Of a stretch of 64,000 nucleotides of DNA, positions 10,653 to 20,235 are shown piece after piece (position 1 is the first letter of the stretch; each line of letters begins with the position of its first letter). The notes under the pieces were generated by a model. That model was given only the letters and a program-made list of their open reading frames with translations. It was not told the origin of the DNA and did no database searches. The stretch spans positions 1,364,001 through 1,428,000 of the forward strand of contig JACKHM010000002.1 in the NCBI GenBank assembly GCA_020638995.1. Direction: 5' to 3'. Source of the DNA: Planctomycetaceae bacterium. Its GTDB lineage: Bacteria; Planctomycetota; Planctomycetia; Pirellulales; Pirellulaceae. Made by a program: the position numbers and the translations under genes.

Positions 10653-12926
10653 TTAGCGTGAAGTTTCGTTGTCAATCGGACCGTTAGCCCCAGTACGCAG
10701 CCAACCCATTAATTGTTCTGCGTTTACGTCGGGCGGGTGGGGGATTTGCGATCCGAAACGCCGCGGCAAGTCAAATATGTTTTGCTCATTGAGTTTCTGC
10801 TCGCGATGCGGATTTAATTCGTCGAGCCGCAATGCCTCGGCTGCCTCTGACTGTGACTCCGTAGCACGACCGGCAAGATGCAAGGCCCACGAGAGCTGCG
10901 CGTGGCCATAATTATAGTTAGGGTACAGTCGAACTGCACTCCGGTAACCAACGATCGCCTCTTCCAGGAATCGCCGCTCGTTCATCGTTCGATAGGCCTG
11001 AAGATACCAATCACCATACGCTTGCTGAGCGCCGCGGGAGCGTCGGGAGTGAGCCAATGCCTCGTGTGCCGCCTCGACAAAAGCAGTTTCGTGATTTGCA
11101 TCCGGGTGTTCAAGCCATACTCGAAAACGAAGCTGTGCCAACACCTGCCACGGTTCGACACTGTAACTGTCGGCGGCGGCGGCACTCAGCAACAACTCGT
11201 CAGCTTCATCCAGTCGCCCTTTGGACTGAGCATCACGAGCCTGCGCCATGCGAGTCGCAAGATTGGCAGTCGGCACAAAAGTCGAATACCAATACAAGAC
11301 CGTTAACGCACTAATCACGATGGCGATTGTCATAGCGGTACGTTTCGATACCGCGGCGCGCATTTGCTCACGATTCGAGTGATTGATCGCCGTTGCGACG
11401 ATCAACCAGAATGTCACCGATACGCCCGCAAAACTGATTCCGCCAGCAGCTGAAAGATTGACAAGCAGAGCAATTGCGGCCGTAATCAGGACGATAGTCG
11501 GCAATTGACCGTTCCTTACCCAAGGAAGCCAACCGACAGCAACAACCACAGCGACCGGCAAACCAACGATCAAAACGGCGAAGTCGGGAACGTAATTCAC
11601 CGCCAAACCTAAAATGAACGCGAATGGCACACCAAGGAATGCGCCCCAATAAATGGCACGGATGCACGCGGAGTCACCTGAGTCTGAGTGTGGATTACTG
11701 GTTACTTTCTCTTCACGCAACATTTCAAAGGCGAAGCAGGCCAACACACCAAGAAATGCCAGCATGGCCGGCGTGCCGGAGGTGGACCATATCTCGATCA
11801 AAAAGTTATGCGGGTCAGCGATTGTCTCGCTCGCCTCCGGCAATTTGTATGCGGTGTAAGTTTCCTGGAAATTCCCCGGCCCACAACCGAACCACGGAGA
11901 GTCTGCGATCATTGCGAATGAAGCGCGCCAGTACTGAACACGATACAGCAACGACATCGACGATTCCGTCAACACCTGTACGTCGATTCCACCGACGAAA
12001 ATCGCCAGAATAACCGTGATGAACAGTGCCCCAGCCAGAGTGACGGCAAACTTCCAACCTGGGCGCCAACCGCTACGACGACCGTAAACGGCAAGCACTG
12101 AGAATCCGATCAAAACTGCAAGCGTCGCGGTGCGGCTTTTGGTGAGAATAAAACATCCAGCGATCAGCACAGAGCTGAGCCCCGCGACAAGACCTAACCA
12201 AACTCGCGAACGAAACATCGACCAATTCAGTGCTCCGATTCCCACCGCACATAACAGCCACGGCGCGAGGAACCCGGCCAGTGAGTTTGCCAAAGTAAAT
12301 GTCGCCATGGGCTCCGTGCTGTAGAGTCGGTTTTCGAATTGCTCTCTAGCGATTGAATCTTGCGGCGCGTCGAGCCCAGCCCGAGCTAAAGTTCCGTCGC
12401 GGTCAGCCTCGTATTGGCGACGTGCTTCAGGCGTGCTGTAGAAGTACTGGTGATACCCGTGCATCGACAGGCAAACGGCGACAGCCATCATGACGGCGAT
12501 CAGGCCACGCGATTCCTCAGGCGTGCGCACGACTTGCCGAACGCTAAAGTAGGCGATGCCAAAGCCCACCCACGTCCACAACATGTTCAGTGTCTGTCTT
12601 GGTTGCCCTGCATCCGCGAGGACGAGCGCGCTGATTGTGTGTAGCGCGACGAAGATCAATACGGCAATATCAGTTTTCCCATGGCACATCCGCAGCGAGC
12701 CTTGAACCGCGCTTGTCACAGCAAATGCGGTCGCCAAGAGAAACCACGCCATCAACCAGGAATTACCGAGGCCCGCCGCAGCCGCCTCGCTTGGAAGCAA
12801 GGGAGTCGCCACCAACAATGCGACAACGCCACCCAGCCACAGGGGGCGCAGTCGTTCTCCCGCATCTCGACTAACCGCATTTGTGACATGCGAGGTCTGC
12901 GTAGGAGTTCGACGCCGCTTGCTCAC
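10653..12926 (-). CDS. O-antigen ligase-like membrane protein with TPR tail
   Basis: A 757-residue protein. The first ~540 residues contain about a dozen hydrophobic helices, with the large loop typical of the Wzy/O-antigen ligase family (SPWFGCGPGNFQETYTAY, then DPHNFLIEIWSTSG), where a conserved Arg and His act in glycan transfer. From ~545 the chain is soluble and holds TPR-like helix pairs (LDEADELLLSAAAADSYSVE; YPNYNYGHAQLSWALHLAG). It would polymerise or attach an undecaprenyl-linked glycan on the outer face of the membrane. GTG 12926 overlaps the stop of the upstream WecA-like gene by four bases (GTGA), a sign of translational coupling. Ligase versus polymerase cannot be told from sequence. 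Confidence 0.87.
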   Translation of the reverse strand: MSKRRRTPTQTSHVTNAVSRDAGERLRPLWLGGVVALLVATPLLPSEAAAAGLGNSWLMAWFLLATAFAVTSAVQGSLRMCHGKTDIAVLIFVALHTISALVLADAGQPRQTLNMLWTWVGFGIAYFSVRQVVRTPEESRGLIAVMMAVAVCLSMHGYHQYFYSTPEARRQYEADRDGTLARAGLDAPQDSIAREQFENRLYSTEPMATFTLANSLAGFLAPWLLCAVGIGALNWSMFRSRVWLGLVAGLSSVLIAGCFILTKSRTATLAVLIGFSVLAVYGRRSGWRPGWKFAVTLAGALFITVILAIFVGGIDVQVLTESSMSLLYRVQYWRASFAMIADSPWFGCGPGNFQETYTAYKLPEASETIADPHNFLIEIWSTSGTPAMLAFLGVLACFAFEMLREEKVTSNPHSDSGDSACIRAIYWGAFLGVPFAFILGLAVNYVPDFAVLIVGLPVAVVVAVGWLPWVRNGQLPTIVLITAAIALLVNLSAAGGISFAGVSVTFWLIVATAINHSNREQMRAAVSKRTAMTIAIVISALTVLYWYSTFVPTANLATRMAQARDAQSKGRLDEADELLLSAAAADSYSVEPWQVLAQLRFRVWLEHPDANHETAFVEAAHEALAHSRRSRGAQQAYGDWYLQAYRTMNERRFLEEAIVGYRSAVRLYPNYNYGHAQLSWALHLAGRATESQSEAAEALRLDELNPHREQKLNEQNIFDLPRRFGSQIPHPPDVNAEQLMGWLRTGANGPIDNETSR

Positions 12927-14065
12927 CGTGGCCCGTTCCCTCGCCGCGTCGACTCGAGAATTGCAATCAACAGCAACACAAATGTAACAAGCAGTAAAAC
13001 AACAAATGCTCCGAACAGATCGACCTGATGTAGCAGCAGGGCACCAAGCCCACAGGTAGCAGTGGTCAGGTAAATCGTGAGGACAGCTTGTGTTTTCGAT
13101 AGGCCAAGTTCGACCAATCGATGGGAAAAATGATTCTTGTCCGCCTCGAATGGACTCCGCCCCTCGCGCAATCGAATCCAGATCACGGTTGTCATGTCAT
13201 ACAACGGAACCGCCATCACACAGAGCGGCGCCAAAACAGCATGCGCACCCGGTGAAGTCGTCGAGTATCCAGCAAAGGTCGCTAGTAACGTCGCAATCGC
13301 GATGCTGAACCCAACGAAGTAGCTTCCGGCATCGCCCATGAAGATCTTCGCCGGCGGTCGGTTATGACATAGGAACCCTAACAGTGCGCCTACTAGTACC
13401 AACAAGAATCCGGCTACAAATAATTGTGGGCGCGGTGCGGCAGGTGAAATCAGCATGACAGTTGCAAGGATCGAAGCCGCTATCGCAGCGACACCGCTGG
13501 AGAGCCCATCCATGTTATCGAGCATGTTGAAAGAGTTTATAAGTGCCACAACCCAGATCACCGACAGCCCAATCGATATTACCGACCCCAGTCTCGGTAC
13601 GTTGATGAAGGCTGTTAGCTGCCAGCCCTGAGTTGCAACACAGGCCGTCGCGACAGCAAACTGAACGAACAATCGGATTCGCCAATCAACGCCTCGTCGA
13701 TCGTCGAGCAACCCCAAGGCCATCAGTACCAAAGCGCCCCCAAGCATAATCCACAAGCCGCTCAATCGCTCTCGCAGGCCGCCAAGGTGAGGCGCCGCAA
13801 AGCCAGGCAGCAGTTTCTCAAGCGACACATCATTGAACAAAAGCAGTAGTAATGTGCCAACGGCAAAGGGCAGAACGACGCCCAAAGCAATCGCAACTCC
13901 ACCGCCCAGCGGCACCGGAGTAACATGCACCTTGCGATGGTTAGGCTGATCAACCAATCCCCACATCGGCGCAACGCGCCGCATCAAAAACGTGAGAAGC
14001 CAGGCAACCACGAGACTGGGAAGGACCGAACCCGTGACAAACCAGATTGTGGATTCGGTGGACAT
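12923..14065 (-). CDS. Undecaprenyl-phosphate sugar-1-phosphate transferase (WecA/MraY family)
   Basis: A 380-residue multi-pass membrane protein starting at ATG 14065 (MSTESTIWFV); the longer frame from 14227 adds a non-hydrophobic, unlikely N-terminus. Hallmarks of glycosyltransferase family 4 are present: NHRKVHVTPVPLGGGVAI, the Asp-rich loop SFNMLDNMDGLSSG, FMGDAGSYFVGF, and the basic loop KNHFSHRLVELGLS. It would move N-acetylglucosamine-1-phosphate or a related sugar phosphate onto undecaprenyl phosphate to start a surface glycan. No strong Shine-Dalgarno is seen. It precedes the ligase-like gene with a four-base overlap. This is a second candidate primase next to the WcaJ-like gene at 23317, so two glycans could start here. 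Confidence 0.88.
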   Translation of the reverse strand: MSTESTIWFVTGSVLPSLVVAWLLTFLMRRVAPMWGLVDQPNHRKVHVTPVPLGGGVAIALGVVLPFAVGTLLLLLFNDVSLEKLLPGFAAPHLGGLRERLSGLWIMLGGALVLMALGLLDDRRGVDWRIRLFVQFAVATACVATQGWQLTAFINVPRLGSVISIGLSVIWVVALINSFNMLDNMDGLSSGVAAIAASILATVMLISPAAPRPQLFVAGFLLVLVGALLGFLCHNRPPAKIFMGDAGSYFVGFSIAIATLLATFAGYSTTSPGAHAVLAPLCVMAVPLYDMTTVIWIRLREGRSPFEADKNHFSHRLVELGLSKTQAVLTIYLTTATCGLGALLLHQVDLFGAFVVLLLVTFVLLLIAILESTRRGNGPR

Positions 14066-14248
14066 GGGTGGAAGTCGAGATGGGTTGGGGACGAATCTGC
14101 CGCGGGACGAATCCGGGAGAACGTGCTCCGTTGGAATACTCGTTGCTATGATACTTGATGCCACGAGTTGGCGAATAGCACTTCGGTATGCTTGGATCGC
14201 GCGCGCGTACCACGATAACAGTGCCACTACTACGCGGAAACGCTAGAA

Positions 14249-14803
14249 CTAGTTCAACTTCCCGCGATCGTTGCGATATCGGCTGCGGAGATAATTGCGA
14301 CACTCGGTCAAAAACTCGTGGTAGCCCGCGGACTGATAGTCGGGGTAAGTCCAAGGGTGCGTGACCCACACGCCACGACGAAAATGCACGGTCACTTCCC
14401 CAAAGATGCCGCGCCCGAGGTACAGTCGATGGTCACGGTCCTTGGTCGTGGCAAGCACCAATTTGGCCTCGGTCACATAACCAGGATCGAGATTGACGGG
14501 TCGTGGCTCGGGATACTCGCACTCGGCTTTGAACTGGGTTTCTAGTTCATTCGTTGTGTGTTTGATATCGATTAATGCTGGCGGATCGATCAAGCGTTCG
14601 AAGGCAAAGAACATCTTCCTTAGGTTGGTGCCCATTGTTTTTTCATAGTAGGTTGTGTCCTCAAACGAAAAGACCTTACTCGTAAGCGCGATCGGCCCCC
14701 AGGCGGCTTCGGCAGTCCGCCGCGACCAATCTAGGGCTGCCTCATTCCGGCTAAAGACGCCCAGGAACAGCAGAACCGGCCTTGGAGACGTGATCTCCCC
14801 CAT
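14249..14803 (-). CDS. DUF4416 family protein
   Basis: A 184-residue protein matching DUF4416: N-terminal VLLFLGVFSRNEAALD, central SFEDTTYYEKTMGTNLRKMFFAFERL, RPVNLDPGYVTEAKLVLATTKDRDHRLYLGRGIFGEVTVHFRRG, and end HEFLTECRNYLRSRY. No signal peptide or membrane segment. The family is widespread in planctomycetes and delta-proteobacteria and has no known function; the conserved Tyr/Asp/Lys/His set suggests an enzyme. It lies 29 bp after proS and may share its transcript. Confidence 0.9.
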   Translation of the reverse strand: MGEITSPRPVLLFLGVFSRNEAALDWSRRTAEAAWGPIALTSKVFSFEDTTYYEKTMGTNLRKMFFAFERLIDPPALIDIKHTTNELETQFKAECEYPEPRPVNLDPGYVTEAKLVLATTKDRDHRLYLGRGIFGEVTVHFRRGVWVTHPWTYPDYQSAGYHEFLTECRNYLRSRYRNDRGKLN

Positions 14804-14832
14804 TAGTCAACTTTCGCTTTGAGGATGAACGC

Positions 14833-16347
14833 CTAGTATGCCTTTGCGAACACACCCCGCTGCGTTGTTGGCTGTCCGGTAAAGAGGCATTTCCCGGCCA
14901 CCTGCTCTTGACCGAGCGGGACACAGCGGATTGTGACTTTCAACTTCTTCAACAGTTCTTCAACTTCGGGTGTTTCCACGAAATAGCAATTGGCAAAACC
15001 TCCATGGATTTCAGGACGATCCGCATCCTTCGGAGTGAAGTAGGACTTAAAGTCATCTAAGTTGTCGATGTCATGTGTATGTTGTTCGCGTAATGTTTTT
15101 GCTCGATCGAAGAGTCCGTTTTGGATCTCAGTCAGCAATGAAGAAACCGTGGAAACGAACTCGGCCCGCCCAACTCCCTTTTTCTCGCCTGTGTCGCGTC
15201 GCCCGAGGAACACGGCATCCTTGGCGATATCTTTGGGGCCAACTTCTGCACGCAATGGAACTCCTTTTTTGATGTGTTGCCAGGCCTTCTCGCCGCCGCG
15301 CAAATCGCGGTCATCAATCATGACCTCCACCCTGCCACCCGAGAAGCATTGAGCTTCAAGTTCGCTTTTCAAGCTTTCACAGTAAGAAAGTACCTGCGTT
15401 CGGTCCTCGTCCGAGCGATAGATGGGCAGGATCACAACATGCTTAGGTGCCAGGCGGGGCGGAATGATCAAGCCGTCGTCGTCCGAGTGGGTCATGATCA
15501 ACCCGCCCACCAAACGCGTCGATACGCCCCACGATGTCGTCCAGCAATACTCCTCTTTGCCGTTTTGGTCCTGGAACTTGATCTCCTGGACCTTCGAGAA
15601 GTTCTGGCCAAGAAAATGAGATGTGCCCGCCTGCAATGCTTTGCGGTCTTGCATCATCGCCTCGATGGCAAATGTCTGCACCGCGCCCGGAAAGCGTTCG
15701 CCCTCCGTCTTTTCTCCCTTGATGACCGGCATAGCCATGTAGTTCTCAGCAAAGTCCGCGTAGACGTCGAGCATCTGACGAGTCTCGCGTTCAGCTTCTT
15801 CTCGAGTGGCGTGCGCCGTGTGGCCTTCTTGCCACAGGAACTCGGCAGTGCGTAGGAACAGTCGCGTTCGCATTTCCCAACGGACGACATTCGCCCATTG
15901 GTTGATCAAAATCGGTAAATCGCGATACGATTGTACCCATCGTGCGTAGGTCGCACCGATAATTGTTTCGCTTGTGGGGCGCACAATGTAGGGCTCTTCC
16001 AACGGTCCTGCCGGCACCAGTTTTCCATCGGCGCCCGGTTCAAGCCGATGATGAGTCACAACCGCACATTCCTTGGCAAAACCCTCGACGTGCGCCGCTT
16101 CCTTCTCGATGAAGCTCATTGGGATGAAGATGGGGAAGTATGCGTTGACATGTCCCGTATCTTTGAACATTCGATCCAGCACGCGCTGCATGTTTTCCCA
16201 GATTGCATAGCCCCACGGCCGGATAACCATGCACCCGCGCGCGTCCGAGCTCTCAGCAAGTTCTGCGGCCCGAATTACTTGCTGATACCATTCGGGATAA
16301 TCTTCCTGGCGACTGGGACTGATTGCATTTTTCTGCGGCTTCGACAT
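14833..16347 (-). CDS. proS: Prolyl-tRNA synthetase, archaeal/eukaryotic-like type
   Basis: A 504-residue class II aminoacyl-tRNA synthetase that charges tRNA-Pro. The length, absence of the bacterial insertion domain, and the C-terminal extension ending in FAKAY with a terminal Tyr mark the shorter archaeal/eukaryote-like ProRS form rather than the ~570-residue bacterial one. Class II motifs are seen in GCMVIRPWGYAIWENMQ, VRWEMRTRLFLRTAEFLWQEGHTAH and THSDDDGLIIPPRLAP. The anticodon-binding domain occupies roughly 290-400. The gene heads a co-directional run with DUF4416. It is likely the only ProRS in this window. Confidence 0.95.
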   Translation of the reverse strand: MSKPQKNAISPSRQEDYPEWYQQVIRAAELAESSDARGCMVIRPWGYAIWENMQRVLDRMFKDTGHVNAYFPIFIPMSFIEKEAAHVEGFAKECAVVTHHRLEPGADGKLVPAGPLEEPYIVRPTSETIIGATYARWVQSYRDLPILINQWANVVRWEMRTRLFLRTAEFLWQEGHTAHATREEAERETRQMLDVYADFAENYMAMPVIKGEKTEGERFPGAVQTFAIEAMMQDRKALQAGTSHFLGQNFSKVQEIKFQDQNGKEEYCWTTSWGVSTRLVGGLIMTHSDDDGLIIPPRLAPKHVVILPIYRSDEDRTQVLSYCESLKSELEAQCFSGGRVEVMIDDRDLRGGEKAWQHIKKGVPLRAEVGPKDIAKDAVFLGRRDTGEKKGVGRAEFVSTVSSLLTEIQNGLFDRAKTLREQHTHDIDNLDDFKSYFTPKDADRPEIHGGFANCYFVETPEVEELLKKLKVTIRCVPLGQEQVAGKCLFTGQPTTQRGVFAKAY

Positions 16348-16587
16348 CTATCTCTCTCCATTTCGAATCGTCCTTGGCTGCTTCGTGCAACCAAAAGGGC
16401 AGCGGCATTCTAGGAAACATGTCCTTGAGGTCGCAATACGCCCGACTTGTGACCCTTGGGGGCCATTAAGCGCTAGAGCTCATGCCAGCTAAGACGCCGC
16501 CAGATTGTTCATCCTTGAACGAATCACAGTCGACTTCTAGAATCGCTCGTTTCCATTTAAACGCAACCGCCCGCTGAAAGTCTGCAT

Positions 16588-17556
16588 ATGTCTCGCCAAT
16601 TCGTGAATCAACTAACCGAGAACGAGACGGTCGACGAAGTTTTCCTCGTGTCGGAAAAACAACTGCGAACCAATCGCAATGGAAACTTGTATCTCGCAGT
16701 GCGATTGTCGGACAAGTCCGGCTCACTCAGCGGCATGATGTGGAACGCGACCGAACGGATCTCCGATGGCTTCGAGAATGGCGACTATGTACGCGTACAC
16801 GGGACGACCCAACTCTACAACGGCATGTTGCAGATGATTGTCACTCGCCTCGAACCGGTAGTGCCCGAGAAGGTAATCGACGCGGATTTCGTGACGCTGA
16901 GTTCGACGGACGTTGATAAACTTGCGGGCGAACTCGCTGACATGCTGCGAGCGATCAAAAACTATCACTTGCGAACTCTGGCGGAGTGTTGCCTGGCGGA
17001 CGAAACATTCATGGGCAAGTTCACATCGGCCCCTGCCGGCATCAAGAACCATCATGCGTACCGAGGTGGCCTGCTCGAACATGTCTTAAGCTTGATGAAG
17101 CTTTCCGCCGTCGTGGCACCACACTACGAGGGGCTAGATTCAGATCTGCTGTTGATGGGAGCGTTCTTGCACGACATCGGCAAGATCGACGAATTGACCT
17201 ATGAGCGAGACCTATCGTATAGCGACGAAGGCCAATTGATTGGGCATATCGTCATGGCAGTCAGCATGCTCGAAGACAAGATTCGCGACGCGGAGAAACG
17301 ATCTGGTGAAACATTCCCTTCGGAACTGGCGCTTCGGCTGAAACACATGATCGTCAGCCATCACGGACAATACGAATTCGGCAGCCCTAAACTTCCCATG
17401 ACGCTCGAAGCCATCGCACTTCACTTTTTGGATAACTTGGACTCCAAAATCTACACGGTCAAGCAACTCATCGCGGACGACGCGAACACCGCCAGCACCT
17501 GGACGCCTTACCAACCGGCCTTGGGCCGAAAGTTCTACAAAGGCGAAGAAGTCTGA
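16588..17556 (+). CDS. 3'-5' exoribonuclease, YhaM-like (OB fold + HD)
   Basis: A 322-residue cytoplasmic protein. Residues ~14-95 form an OB nucleic-acid-binding fold (NLYLAVRLSDKSGSLSGMMWN). Residues ~155-300 form an HD phosphohydrolase domain: H165 (GGLLEH), H195-D196 (FLHDIGKIDEL), H225-type and MIVSHHGQYEFGSPK. This order is that of YhaM/CBF1-type 3'-5' exoribonucleases, which shorten RNA and single-stranded DNA. Start ATG 16588 has no strong ribosome site. The gene stands between the - strand proS block and the + strand exopolysaccharide block and appears to be a single unit. Confidence 0.88.
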   Translation: MSRQFVNQLTENETVDEVFLVSEKQLRTNRNGNLYLAVRLSDKSGSLSGMMWNATERISDGFENGDYVRVHGTTQLYNGMLQMIVTRLEPVVPEKVIDADFVTLSSTDVDKLAGELADMLRAIKNYHLRTLAECCLADETFMGKFTSAPAGIKNHHAYRGGLLEHVLSLMKLSAVVAPHYEGLDSDLLLMGAFLHDIGKIDELTYERDLSYSDEGQLIGHIVMAVSMLEDKIRDAEKRSGETFPSELALRLKHMIVSHHGQYEFGSPKLPMTLEAIALHFLDNLDSKIYTVKQLIADDANTASTWTPYQPALGRKFYKGEEV

Positions 17557-17692
17557 CGGGTGGTCGAATGAGACCGCCATTCGCACGCTAATCTCCTCGT
17601 TCCATCTCGCGACCTATAGTTGAGGGTCCATCCTGCGCGGTCGTAGCGTCCAGATGGGCCTCCTGTAGGAATCGTATCGATAGGGATGAGCG

Positions 17693-19270
17693 ATGACGGC
17701 ACAAAATCCGTTGCAACAGACGGTGATGAGCCTGTTGAAGGCATTTCGTACATATGTCTGGTTGTGGGTTATTCCGACCGTAGCAATGACAGCGGTTGCG
17801 ATGGTTTACGCAGTCACTAAATCGACGACGTGGCAAGCATCACAATCACTTGTCATTCGCGACGAAGCCCGCGGCCTCGGGCGACTAGGACGGTTCGACA
17901 GCACGGAATCAATGCGAGCCTCACAAGAGACCATTATCGAGGTCGCCAAGAGTTCGGCCGTCGTCTCAGAAGCGTTAAAACAGCTCGGTCCGCCTCCATC
18001 GTTCTTCAGCAACAAGGCGTTTCCCACAGATAAAGACATCCAGGAGATGCAAGAGTGTATCGCGATCGGGGCGCCGGCTGGCTCTGAACTCGGAACAACC
18101 GAAGTTCTCTATCTGTCCGTCAAGGGCAAGACTCCGGAGGATGCAATCGCCCGTACGAACGCCATATGTGATCAACTCGAAAAGCACCTCGGAAATCTGA
18201 GGAATTCTCGGGCTGGCAGCGTCACGACCGAGTTGGAAGAGTCGTTGAAATTGGCCACTGCCGATCTTCAGAAAGCAACTGACGCTCTTTCGGCAATGGA
18301 GCGAGAAGTGGGACGGGATTTGGCCGAGCTCCGGGTCCTCAACCAATCCGGTTCCGGTGACGGAAACCTTCGGACAGCATTGAATCAAATCAAGGCGGAA
18401 ATCCGCCAGCGACAGAGTGAAGTGGAAACGCAGGAGCAACTTAAGCAAGTGCTGATTGCCGCCAGACAAAATCCCGATGAATTGCTTGCGATGCCGAGTT
18501 CGATGTTCACAGCACAACCGGCTTTAAAACGGCTCAAGGACGGACTAGTTGACGCCCAACTTCGGACTTCGGATCTCAAAGGAAAGATGAGCCCCGGCCA
18601 TCCGCTGGTGCAGGCCGCGGTCCAAGCCGAGGAAGCCGTTCGCGCAAATCTGCGTTCGGAGCTCGCTGCCGCGGTCAGCAGCTGCGATACCGACTTGCAA
18701 GTCACTCTGCGGCAGCTCAAGTCGCTCACGGATCAACAGGATGATCTGCAGACCAGGCTCAGCAGCCTGGCCGGACTCCGAGCCGACTATGCCGTTCTCG
18801 TCAATGATGTGGAGCAACGCACAAACATCGTGCAACAGGCTAAACAGGACCTAGCAACTGCGCGAGCCACACAGTCTTCGTCTCAAGCCGCAAGCCTGAT
18901 TACTCGTTTTCAAAGTCCCCAGGTCGGAGATTCGCCGATCGGACCAGGGCGGATCTCAATTGTCGGAATCGGGCTACTCGGGGGATTCATGACGGGTGCG
19001 GGACTCGTGTTCCTCGTCGCACCCATCGGCCCGAACGCACGCGAAGGGCGTCGCCTGACGGATTATCTCGGGCTCGGACGTCGTGCAAGCGATCGACAGC
19101 CCCAAGCTAGCCGGAGTGGGAATCGCGCAGGGCGGCGAGCCGACGACCAGCCGGCGGCAAGGCGAGCTTCAGACGTGCCACAATTTGGCCGGCGAGGTGA
19201 AGATCGTTTGAGAATCACGCTCGATCCTCCCCGAACGCGACAAGAGGACGACGTAGATAAGCTTCCCTAG
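17693..19270 (+). CDS. Wzz/GumC-like polysaccharide co-polymerase
   Basis: A 525-residue inner-membrane protein. TM1 is at ~24-45 (YVWLWVIPTVAMTAVAMVY), TM2 near 428-452 (IVGIGLLGGFMTGAGLVFLV), with a long coiled-coil periplasmic region between, as in chain-length regulators (Wzz_N). No Walker motif or tyrosine kinase domain follows, so it is the transport/length part only. The ~75-residue cytoplasmic tail repeats GRRASDR, GRRADDQ, RRASDVP, FGRRGEDR and is highly charged; this is unusual and may recruit a kinase or other partner. It opens the exopolysaccharide gene block on the + strand. Confidence 0.85.
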   Translation: MTAQNPLQQTVMSLLKAFRTYVWLWVIPTVAMTAVAMVYAVTKSTTWQASQSLVIRDEARGLGRLGRFDSTESMRASQETIIEVAKSSAVVSEALKQLGPPPSFFSNKAFPTDKDIQEMQECIAIGAPAGSELGTTEVLYLSVKGKTPEDAIARTNAICDQLEKHLGNLRNSRAGSVTTELEESLKLATADLQKATDALSAMEREVGRDLAELRVLNQSGSGDGNLRTALNQIKAEIRQRQSEVETQEQLKQVLIAARQNPDELLAMPSSMFTAQPALKRLKDGLVDAQLRTSDLKGKMSPGHPLVQAAVQAEEAVRANLRSELAAAVSSCDTDLQVTLRQLKSLTDQQDDLQTRLSSLAGLRADYAVLVNDVEQRTNIVQQAKQDLATARATQSSSQAASLITRFQSPQVGDSPIGPGRISIVGIGLLGGFMTGAGLVFLVAPIGPNAREGRRLTDYLGLGRRASDRQPQASRSGNRAGRRADDQPAARRASDVPQFGRRGEDRLRITLDPPRTRQEDDVDKLP

Positions 19271-19341
19271 ACCTCCTGTCCGCACAGCCCATTCGTAAGG
19301 ATCGAGCTCACCGCGCAAAGACCATTACTCGAGGAATCGCG

Positions 19342-20226
19342 ATGCATCCCTTTAACCAGCCTGGAATTCAATGGCTCCGAGGTTCGCAATGGCTGACGCA
19401 GAAACTCGTTGCATGGGCCGAAGCAATTCAATCCGGCATCTTCATGGGCCTGGTTGACGATAGCGACTTTCAGGCGTTCGACACTTATCCATTTGACGAA
19501 ACGAAGCCGATCAATGTCGCCAACGAAGCAAATTTTGGACTCGAGCCTTGGGAAAAACAGGCCATTCACGAGCACCTCACACAGGCCCAATCCGTCCTAG
19601 TTGTGGCAGCGGGAGGGGCGAGGGAGTTGCTCGGTCTGAGTGAACTTGGTTACGACGCAACCGGAATTGAGTATGGTCGGGAACTTTGCGCCTCCTCCCA
19701 GCGAGAGCTAAGCATACGCAAGAGCTCTGCAGCGATTTACGACAGCGAAAGGTTCCAGGTGCCGCCGGGAGACCGGCCTTACGACGCGGCGTTCATCGCG
19801 CGAAAGTTTCTATCGTACATTCACAATCGCGATCGTCGCATTGAGTTTCTGGCAAGTATTCACCGTGTGATTCGGCCGCGGGCGCCCCTGGTCTTCGGGT
19901 ACTACACGCGTGATCGCGATACGCTCGCATTTCGATTGCAGGCGGCGCTGGCAAACTTGTTGCGCAAACTGCGGGGACGACGCGACTACCCGATCGAAGT
20001 CGGAGATCACATCGACCCACACGCGCCGCTTTACCATCATCACTACGTGTGGGAGGAATTGCGGGAAGAATTGCGTGAGGCAGGCTTTGTGCCCATCGAG
20101 CATCAGACGAGCTGGTTTGGCTGGGCGGTCGCGAGATCAGCGATAACAAACGAAGAGCCGCAGTTGAGACGGTCCGGCGACTGGGAGACGAACGCGACGA
20201 ACCAGGAATTGGTTGAAACCAACTAG
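19342..20226 (+). CDS. Class I SAM-dependent methyltransferase-like protein
   Basis: A 294-residue soluble protein. The segment SVLVVAAGGARELLGLSELG followed by ATGIEYG matches motif I and the acidic strand-2 residue of class I methyltransferases, then DAAFIARKFLSYIHNRDRR and a typical RPRAPLVFGYY post-motif. Catalytic target is not visible; in this context a sugar or lipid-linked glycan precursor is plausible. It follows the Wzz-like gene by 71 bp and precedes a FemAB/GNAT-like gene by nine bases, so an operon is likely. Confidence 0.78.
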   Translation: MHPFNQPGIQWLRGSQWLTQKLVAWAEAIQSGIFMGLVDDSDFQAFDTYPFDETKPINVANEANFGLEPWEKQAIHEHLTQAQSVLVVAAGGARELLGLSELGYDATGIEYGRELCASSQRELSIRKSSAAIYDSERFQVPPGDRPYDAAFIARKFLSYIHNRDRRIEFLASIHRVIRPRAPLVFGYYTRDRDTLAFRLQAALANLLRKLRGRRDYPIEVGDHIDPHAPLYHHHYVWEELREELREAGFVPIEHQTSWFGWAVARSAITNEEPQLRRSGDWETNATNQELVETN

Positions 20227-20235
20227 CAGAGCACC

